Source: Mesocentrotus franciscanus
Lineage: Eukaryota; Echinodermata; Echinoidea; Camarodonta; Strongylocentrotidae
DNA length: 64,000 nucleotides
NCBI GenBank assembly: GCA_037976565.1
Contig: CP137675.1
Span: 7,096,272 to 7,160,271, forward strand
Reading direction: 5' to 3'
The position numbers were made by a program, and so were the translations under genes. Positions 55,300 to 64,000 of this stretch are shown here, piece after piece. The notes under the pieces were generated by a model that worked only from the letters and a program-made list of their open reading frames with translations, had not been told where the DNA came from and did not search any database. Numbering within the stretch: position 1 is the first letter of the stretch; each line of letters opens with the position of its first letter.

Positions 55300-58200
55300 G
55301 ACCTTTATCATTTGCGTCACTGGGGTACACGATCACAATGAGGTTCTAAGCTTAGAGAGGGGGCAGATCAAGGGGTTGCCTTCGATTTATGTTTAGTCTA
55401 TACCATGAGGTTGGCAGCGTGCATACAGGGTCTGCTAAAATCGAGTGCCTAATTACCCCACCATCCTCGTGGTAAATCCTAAATTGTGACGCTCACTTAT
55501 CACATTCATTATTTTAACAAGACCGGTTCAAGGCTTATAATTCCTCATTCCGTTGACGGATATAAATTCTGAATTCACACCCCATAATTCCTAACCACAT
55601 AACTTCCCTTCGTTCACCTTTCACCTTATCCCTATCTTTCTCTAGTGTAGAACTTAAACGACGATGTAAAAACATAAAAATGACTTGATATTAAATGGAT
55701 CAATTCAATTATTTAGTACTTTAAACCTCCTTTTCGATAATCATGCTAATTGCATATGACCATACATTGCGGTAAAATAATAAGTATTGGATTTCCTGGT
55801 GTTTGAAAACCTAATTATTATTCCGATTAGGATGACGACATTCCTGTCATCAGAATACTCTCAAAACTTAATTTTCGAGGAAATACATGCATCTTTGGGT
55901 CTTCTTCTAGGGAAAAAATACATTAGCGCCGCTGAATCAGAACCATACATCTCAGCACGGTGAGATAACTGCACTTTGTAAAATGGCGTCTAGGTTAAAC
56001 AGTATAATTCCGTTCATATCTTAGATACAGTCAACTTTATTAAAAGTCGTGTTCATACGTCAAGGATTCTTCGGACATACGAAAATAAATCGAAACAAAT
56101 GTATATCTTATGTGGTGACCAAGTGATAGCATCTCTTTACCTCATTTTCATTTCAATTTAAAAGGGGAATTTAATAATACAATCATGAAAGTATTAGTAA
56201 TACGTATGTTTAAAATTTAACCTTCTGATCTCAATACAAAAATAATTGAAAAATGTTGAGAAATGCGAGTATTTTGCTATTCTGCAATTAAACTTTACTT
56301 TTACACATTAGTATTATTATATCTTAATTTATGATTTTAGTGTTGAAGGTTTACCCACAATACCCATCGGCTGTGAAGTCAAACCATACGTCATCCTGTA
56401 CATGTTCTAATGCACACTGAATATAAATGGCGCCTCGCAAGCACTAATATACTGATCACGTGATACTTACATGGCGCCTTCTACTTCGTTTATCATTGTG
56501 ATCATTAATGCTCTACAGAAATAACAAAAGCCCCAAATTGGGGCCTCATTAACCGAAAATCAGCTTAATTTGATCGTTTGTTTGTTTGCTTGATTTTGAT
56601 TAAAAAATATATCGTAGTCGGTTAGTATTTACCCAAGGTTTACCCGCCATATATACCATATCTACTAAAGATTGTAATACAGTTAGTACAGCACACCGCT
56701 ACCATAACTGGGAAAATGGTTGTATAAATGGTTTTATATACCGAATGTGAAGACTCTAGCCCTCGTATTGGTCAAAACTGCAGGAATTAATTCGCTACTG
56801 CACTACTGGGCAGTAAATGTAGCTGATAGTGATGAAATACAATTGTGATGAAAGTGACAAATTACGGAATGAAAACAAAGGATTTTAAAACCAAAATGAA
56901 TCTTGCGAGGGCTAAAATAAAATGGACAAAGATGATTTACGAATATGATAAATGGTAACAACTAAAGGAAAAAAGGCAAAGATCATTATAGGCCAATAGC
57001 AAGAAAGAACAATTCATTTGTTCCCGCCTCACTCAAAACCTTTCCACCTGCTAATGTTTGCTAGAAATCCGACTAAAATTTTGATTAATAGCGTCCCACA
57101 CAGAATGTGTTGTCCTGTAACGAAGTATCATTCCCAAAGTGGTTTCTAGAAAGTTACCCTTACCCTCCGTAGACCTCCTACACTATAATTTGTGTATCGC
57201 CCACGATAGCTAATATTTATGTTCAATCTTGCTAGTGGTTATGTGTTTTGGGAGGATTAAATCTAACAATTCTCAACCTGGACTTGTAGCAAATTTATCT
57301 TTTTTTAGAGTCACAATTTCCACTCTTAAGAAGATGGGCTAACATAAATTTAAAAAAACACAACATCTTCAAACATTAAGATATTTGATATTTGAAGTAT
57401 TTAATGGATTTCAATGCTGCAATTGCTAATCAGTGTCAATGGATAATAATTTGACCCATATTTATGTAAAATCTTTACCTCCCTACCCGGAGGAGGAAAA
57501 AAAATCACGCAATCCATACCCTTACAATTTGCAGATAATTTGTTTGTTCTTTGATGAAAGCTCACAACCATTGAATCACTGTAGAAATAAACAAAGAGTA
57601 AGACTGGAATGTAAATTGTATCACCTACAAAAGATATTTCAACCCTTTTTTATCGTGAAGTAAATAATTTTTACTAAAGCTTTTGTACAAAAGTGAACTT
57701 TCTTGTTCAGCTACACCCGTAAATAAACATGATAAAAGAGATAAGATCAACATCAAGGCAATTCTTAAACTAATCATCTTCAGTCATCTGAATTAAATGG
57801 CATATCTCTAACACCCACTATACGAAAAGCAAATTGTATTCTTTAAATAAAAATCTGCCCCAAAAGTGATCATCGTTATGGTTGAGGTACAATATGATGA
57901 ATATAGGGATTAAATTATTAACGGGTATTGTTTGTTTTCCCACGACACGGTGTAGTAAGCGGGTCATCATGATAACCTTGACGAAAAGAAAATAGTTTGT
58001 TTGGCGATTTTGTTGATTATAAAACTAACAATAACTTATTTCAAATTGTATCATTTAGGGCGAACTCCGCTTTTGCAAGTTGCCGAACCTGTGCTGTTTG
58101 ATTTGACCGAACGTAGAAGTGTGAAATTAAATATGACGGCAGTACTTTGTGGGAAGATCACGACGAGTGATAAGTGACCAGATCCCCGCAAAAATAAACG

Positions 58201-60344
58201 GCCGTATTTTTCCTATAATGATGGAGGAATAAGCAAATAAGATGTCAAAATAATCGTTTTATTCCCCAACCACCTTACACGGATCAATAATGTTATCTCT
58301 TACTTTTGTAACTCCAGTCAACTGGATCTTTACACATTGAACTTCCATATCATTTTGATGATCCATTTAATAAAAAAGAAAGAGCAATATCGATTTATGT
58401 TGTGCCATCTGCTAATTTGCACCAAGTATTGCATTCAGCAATAATATGACTTGAATGGAAATGGACAGGCATTTAAGAGAACCTCTAAAAAAAGCTTGCA
58501 TGAAAGCTGCTCAAGTCAAGGACACGATGAAGTCTTGTGTGTTGTACTTTTCTAAACATATGAAACTGGGGATATCTTAATAGAATGTCCGCGAAGAGTA
58601 TGTAGGTGGATAATCTATGAAACCATTAGGCTACGTCGACACAGAAAGGCACAACTTGTAAACCAAATATCATCCATCTCCTTCTGCAACCTGTTGGTAC
58701 CGATCTCTTCCTGATGGTGAATGAGAGAGGGCGGGTCAAGACCATCCCTCTAGTCTGCCCCCGTTTACCCTCCAGCTCCTTGAAGTTCCTACCCACTCAA
58801 TGCCCGTAGGCGATTCTTTGATGGACCCCCTATTACAAGCAGATGGTGGATAGAGGGCGAAGAAACCCCCATTGCCTCATCAGTCCCGCGTCAGACGTGA
58901 TGGCAGAACTTCCTCGGAATTTCCAGTTAAATGGACAAAATACAAATTGCCGAAACTTTCTTGTTTTGCCTTACCCTGACGAACATGACATTGACAGATA
59001 ATGACTTTCCTTTTCTAGAAAGCTTCAATGTGATGATTCCGCCGGGTTTGAGTGATTCTGAACTTTAATCATGCTTGAAGATGTATAGATATTATGTTTA
59101 TTTGTGTATAACATGGCCAATATCAAAACTAGCTCAAATACATGCCTCTATTAATCATTAAAGATTTTTTTTTTCATTTTGATAGATGGACAAAAAATAC
59201 GTTCCAATGGACCATAAGTTATGAATACACGAGACAGACAAAATTAATGTCTGGAATTCGCTCTACAAATTCTGTAAAATGGAAAATGTTCTTGTTATGC
59301 TATTTCTTCAATAATTATACCACACACTCAATGACAATGATAATTCATATGAATGACCGATACAATATGGAAGGGGAATCTTTATACAAAATTAGAAGCC
59401 AAATTTCCAACAGCATGATATTATAGTGCTACTCAGATGCGTACAATACATTCATGGTCTTGGGTAGATTCCTTTCCTTTTATTTTTTTCCAATTTCTGG
59501 ATATGCAACAGACCTATAATTATGCTTTATATTCGACCATTTCTCGGATACTATCGAAAAAGTTTTGAACTTCCAATGTTCCATAGCCCATATGACTTAT
59601 TTGAGGAATACGTTACAATAGAATAAAGGACTGTGTGATGTAAACGGGTAGAGAAAGTGGGTTATTCTTATTCGAACTGGGGCATTATGATACACAGTCT
59701 TGTTTAGGCATGTACATCAACACCTTACCGCCTTGTTCGCCCGTGTCTGTCATGAAAACTCATCCATCATGTTCTAAATACTTTGAACTATATTAAATCC
59801 CGTAAGTTGGATACGCACAACACATTAATCAAGTTCAACTACCAGACGTAACTCGGAGGGCCTGATGATCGAAATGCTATCCCTCAGTAAAGAGGATGAA
59901 GAAAAAATAGTCGTTATGAAGTAAAACTGGCCACATGTTACCCATTCATCATATTCCACTTATCTTCTTGATTTTAAAATTTGCTTATTGTATCGAAAAA
60001 CAAGTCCACATCTAAATGGAGATTAAGGATAGACGCTGAAAAATATCCATTTGGTAAATATGTTTAGATGTTTCTCACCTTTTTAGTTCCCCTTCAGATG
60101 ATTTTTTTTTCTTCTTCTGTAGATCAAGGTAAAGGAGGGTTAAGACGTGACAACAAATTCTTCAAACGTGCCTTTTCAATCCTGCTGTTTTATTATTACA
60201 GTTTCATTTTACTCCGTTGAAATAAATATGTAATATTCAGCTCTCTAATCTAGGTTAATTAAATGGAGTGGGACCAGGGGAAAATCCTTACAAGCGTATA
60301 TCTTCAGCTAAACTATAAAGGGGGCTCCTGCATAACCTTAGAAC
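55300..60344. other. no gene recognised
   Basis: Mostly AT-rich spacer. A GC-richer patch at 58680-58930 lacks a long frame. Near 56422-56480 there is a TATAAATGGCGCC site, a TCACGTGA palindrome and a second ATGGCGCC, which look promoter-like but are not attached to any visible gene. Confidence 0.5.
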
Positions 60345-60570
60345 AATGGTCATATTACCCGGGGTAGCCTCATCATGATTAAAACTGCTGTGTCTAAGGA
60401 CACTGCAACTGTTACTCCAGCATTGTCAGGTCACCATGTAATACACCTTGGTCGAGTGGCGCAGACGTAGGCAAACACCTTGTCCAAGGTTGTAAGCACC
60501 TATCAAGGATCGAACCCGGGACATTATGTATAGGAGTCAAGAGCATTTACCAATATACCACTGTGCTCCC
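60345..60570 (-). mobile_element. tRNA-derived SINE
   Basis: On the minus strand from 60570 the sequence opens GGGAGCACAGTGGTATATTG (box A region). It reaches a perfect box B CCGGGTTCGATCC at 60508-60520 and has tRNA-like spacing. The body continues through CAAGGTGTTTGCCTACG to a GGCTACCCCGGGTAATAT tail near 60354. It is a tRNA-headed short retroposon, not a tRNA gene, because the acceptor stem is not closed. Confidence 0.7.
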
Positions 60571-60599
60571 ATCTCAAGCAAGTATGATATAAAAGTTGC

Positions 60600-61820
60600 C
60601 CCCGCGCAACAGAAGGGACACACCCACCTTGGTATCCCCATCCCCTTGGATTTGACACTAATATTCAATCATTTCCTGATATTCTGATGGTTTTTTACTT
60701 CTTTTACATACTGTAATGTAATATTTCAATTTTCATGATTGGCCGAGAGTTAAGTCACGAAGAGTTCGATAAATCTAGATCAACTTTTATCCCAAAACGA
60801 TAGTTTACAATTGGAATAGCTAAATGCGAGAACATTTGGAATTTGCTTTCTTGAACTGTAAACCACAATATCGTGTGTACCTGTCACCTACAGGATTAAA
60901 TTATCCTGTATAACAAAACGAAAACAATCGAGCCCAATCTTAACGGCGACGTGCGGCTTATCCCACGTCAAAATATGGGATAAATCTGCATTTAAACCAA
61001 ATCAATAAAAATACAAAGCAGTCTAAGAAACTTGTCACTGTCACACCCTCAGTTCATGAATTTGGGAACGTGTTTGAACTTGATCATTGTTGAATAGAAG
61101 TGATGGTCAAATACGATCTTGATATCCATTAGCGTCACAGCGTTTTATTCTAATGTTTGTAACACCATCCCCTCAGGCAAACAATTTAGCAAGGATTAGG
61201 AAAGATTTCCTCCCCAGATGCTCTCTTCGCATGTATTCAAAAATATAGAAAGTTAGAAAAAGCGGGGGAGGAGAATCGTTGAGGAAGAAAAACAGCTGAG
61301 AATTCCAACTTCTTTTTTTTTTCTTCACAAAGAGAAAACAACTTCTCAACTATGACGACCTGACGATTCATTTCCTAATCCAAGAATATTTTTCGTCATC
61401 AAACATAACGTCAACTCTTTCTCTTTTTGTTAGCCACAGTATTTATCCTCCAGGGGGAAAGACCCTCTTTGCCGAATAACAAGATTAGGACACGCTTCCG
61501 AAAAATGATATTCGACAAATTAGTTTAAGAGGAAAAATTATCAATTTTCGTTAAACCTTTCCCTTGATAGTTAAATAGTTTCGATGTTATACGTATACCA
61601 CAATCTTTTAGTTTAGACAAATTGGTTACATTAAAAAAGAGGACCTTTAACAGCAGTGTTCTGGAAGCTTCAAACTACCTCTAATTAATAATCTTGGAAA
61701 GTTTAGACTGACATCTTAATGTGTTTTATTTCACTCATTAAATAAAGATATCATCCCAATAATACTTTTATGCTCCTTTAAAACAATATTTTGAAAGTGC
61801 AGTGTTAGTACAAATAATCG
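60600..61820. other. no gene recognised
   Basis: AT-rich spacer without a supported exon or repeat. Confidence 0.55.
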
Positions 61821-61829
61821 TTTGCTATA

Positions 61830-62765
61830 CTGGGTAGACAGATAGATAAATAAATAAGTATATATGAATATTAGTCGATAGATAAATAACAATAAATGAA
61901 TAACAAATAAATGAATAAATTACTATATAAATAAATAAGTAAATGAATGAATAAATAAATACATATATAAATAAATAAATAGATAAAATAGATATATATA
62001 AATAAATTAATAATAAAATAAATAGATACATGAATAAATAATTACCTAATATTTTTGTATTCTTTCAGAGAAAAAGGTCAATGGAAAATCTTCCAAAAAA
62101 TAAATGAATGAATGAATGAATGGCTATATTATACAGATATTGACTGGCAGGGGGTGTAATATAACATTCTTCGGACCGCTGAAGGGAGTTATATTTTCTC
62201 AAGTGGTTATATTTTCCAGAAGCGCGCAGCGCTGAGGGAAAATATGGTCACAAATACAAATATACATATATATAAAATACCTAATATTTTTGTATATATA
62301 ATAATATAATATAATATATAATATTTTTTATATATAATATACATATATATAAAATACCTAATATTTTTGTTCTCTTTCAGAGAAAAAGGTCAATGGAAAA
62401 TCTTCCAAAAAATAAATGAAAAAATAAATGAATGAATGAATTACTATATAAATAAATACAAATATACATACATAAATAAATACATAGATAAATAAATATA
62501 TAAATAAATAAATGATAAAATAAATAAATACATGAATAAATAAATGCCTCATATTTTTGTTTCTCTTTCAGAGAAAAAGGTCAGTGGAAAATCTTCCAAA
62601 AAATAAATGAAAAATAAAAAATATATGAATGACTATATAAATAAATACAAATATAAATATATTAATAAATACGTAAATAAATAAATATATAAATAAATAT
62701 ACAATAACATAAATAAATACATGAATAAATAAATGCCTCATATTTTGTTTCTCTTTCAGAGAAAA
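61830..62765. repeat. (ATAA)n-rich tandem array with four acceptor-like insert segments
   Basis: Degenerate TAAA/ATAAATAAATA tetranucleotides alternate with near-identical ~55-bp segments. Each contains CCT(A/C)ATATTTTTGT, a pyrimidine run TCTTTCAG and AGAAAAAGGTC. They start at 62045, 62357, 62547 and 62736, and a truncated start lies at 62280. The last three are spaced about 190 bp apart. An (AATG)n tract lies at 62103-62122. Confidence 0.85.
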
Positions 62766-62821
62766 AGGTCGATGGAAACTCTTCCACGTGCCAAGAGGAC
62801 AATACATCATGTTTGTTGTAG
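62760..62821 (+). CDS. possible terminal exon after the last acceptor-like segment
   Basis: After TTCTCTTTCAG at 62759 the sequence gives AG plus an open frame KKVDGNSSTCQEDNTSCLL, then TAG at 62819-62821. In the three upstream copies the same frame reads KKV(N/S)GKSSKK and stops early. A real last exon whose 5' end was copied upstream would explain this. The peptide is short and unrecognised, so support is weak. Confidence 0.2.
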
Positions 62822-64000
62822 GTCCATCGCTCTATTGCCTTGGAACGATATTGCGAAATGATTTACAACCCCTCTGCATCTAGTATTATGGGACAATAGA
62901 GACTCGGTTATATGTCATGTTATTGTATGATTTATGATGTACAAAATAGTCCCAGTTCTACGATTGTTGGACCTGGGAATAATATTATCCCTGGATCTGT
63001 CCTTTGATAAAAAGATATGTGGATATGTATCGCAAAATTTGTTTGTAAACATCTAGAATTCAAAAAGATGAGAGATAGAAAAGAACGTAGAGGGGAAAAG
63101 GAGGGAAAGATGTTTACAGTGCTTCAATATCGCATTAAAGGGACTTGGTAACATTGTTCAGATGAGAGAAAATGGTGCTAAGGAAGTGACGTCAATGCTA
63201 GATGTAAAGCTAAAGATAATATGAAAGTTTGAGTGAAAACAGTCCATTATTAATGATAAAATAAGGGGGAAAACTTATCTGATCGATTCCTTAATTCTCC
63301 CAACAATATTATTACAATTTAATTACATTTTAGGTGAATGTAAATCTTTAAAAGGCTATGAATTGGCTTTATATAGCATTCCAGCCATTTTGGTGTTGAA
63401 AGATTTTTAAAATCCTGTCTTATGTCTTATTTTCATGGAAAAACGGTTGGGAAAATTCAAAAATGGTTGGGAGAATTTGCTGTTAGAGGGTGTTGACCAG
63501 TGACGCCTTCAAAGAAAACCATAAATATCTTAGTAATTTGAGAATTGTTCAGGATTTTTTGCATGCTAGAGGGTTAGTACATTAAAAGGAATATAATAAG
63601 TAACATTTCATACAAAAATTATGCAGGTTTATCATCAACCTTCAACAATGTTACCGAGTCACTTTAAATCATATTTGTATTGACCAGTCATCTTAGTATC
63701 GTCATTTTATCAATTTTCGTTTATCATTTAAGATATTAAAATGTTATGGGGCTTTTGTTGTTTTCGTTGCTAGTTTCATGATTGACAATCATGGTGAAAA
63801 CAAGGTTGTAATGGTAAAAGTTAAAAAAAATGGTTATCAAAGTATCTTTGAGGATGACAATGGATGACAAAAGCTAATATTGATAATGATGACAACAATG
63901 ATGGTGATAATATAACAATATCCCGATATACATTATGCACTTCAGATAAGTACTTTTTTTCTTGTAAAATCAGATTAAATTTTAGGATACCTGTCTTCAA
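62822..64000. other. no gene recognised to the window end
   Basis: AT-rich sequence with short ATGGTGATAAT-like low complexity near 63850-63920. Confidence 0.6.

Noticed and set aside
58680..58930. GC-rich patch that looks exonic
   Set aside because: All six frames are interrupted within about 45 codons and no consensus splice pair frames an open segment.
61825..62810. Repeated Ile/Phe/Tyr-rich minus-strand frames
   Set aside because: They arise from the ATAA tetranucleotide array and are not membrane proteins.

Overview
The window looks like nuclear DNA from a marine invertebrate deuterostome, most likely an echinoderm such as a sea urchin or sea star. That call is an inference. It rests on AT-rich sequence, very long introns with canonical GT/AG borders, abundant trinucleotide microsatellites, short foldback DNA transposons (MITEs), tRNA-headed SINEs, CR1/L2-type LINE remnants and one invertebrate Rv2258c-like methyltransferase gene. 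Nothing bacterial in organisation is present: no operons, Shine-Dalgarno sites or CRISPR.

The one securely readable gene lies on the minus strand between 33923 and 3407. Four coding exons (33923-33712, 9727-9522, 7258-7136, 3972-3407) join in phase into a 368-residue SAM-dependent methyltransferase with an N-terminal winged-helix-like region and a C-terminal Rossmann methyltransferase domain. Intron 1 is about 24 kb and is filled with transposon remnants and microsatellites. A TATA-like element sits about 120 bp upstream of the ATG, and an in-frame upstream stop supports that start. The intergenic sequence from 1 to 2752 follows its 3' end.

Inside and around the gene: MITEs at 6104-6381 and 23888-24197 share the same terminal motif. 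A TACAGTC-type foldback lies at 13159-13339, a GGGCCCCG-type foldback at 24473-24586, and a 16-bp subterminal-repeat foldback at 19282-19600. A duplicated element of about 370 bp occurs at 16314-16670 and 52760-53133. A plus-strand reading frame split by one TAG lies at 32540-33010.

From 34 kb to the end (34-64 kb) no complete gene is readable. Exon-like pieces on the plus strand occur at 36815-36921 (initiator exon candidate), at 51202-51316 plus 51361-51514 (two phase-compatible pieces around a 44-nt intron-like gap) and at 62760-62821 (the last of four repeated acceptor-like segments in an ATAA-rich tandem array). LINE remnants are at 42131-42215 (minus) and 42983-43432 (plus), and SINEs are near 43510 and 60350-60570. 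Promoter-like clusters occur around 48719 and 49255-49400. Most of the remaining sequence is featureless AT-rich spacer and microsatellite.
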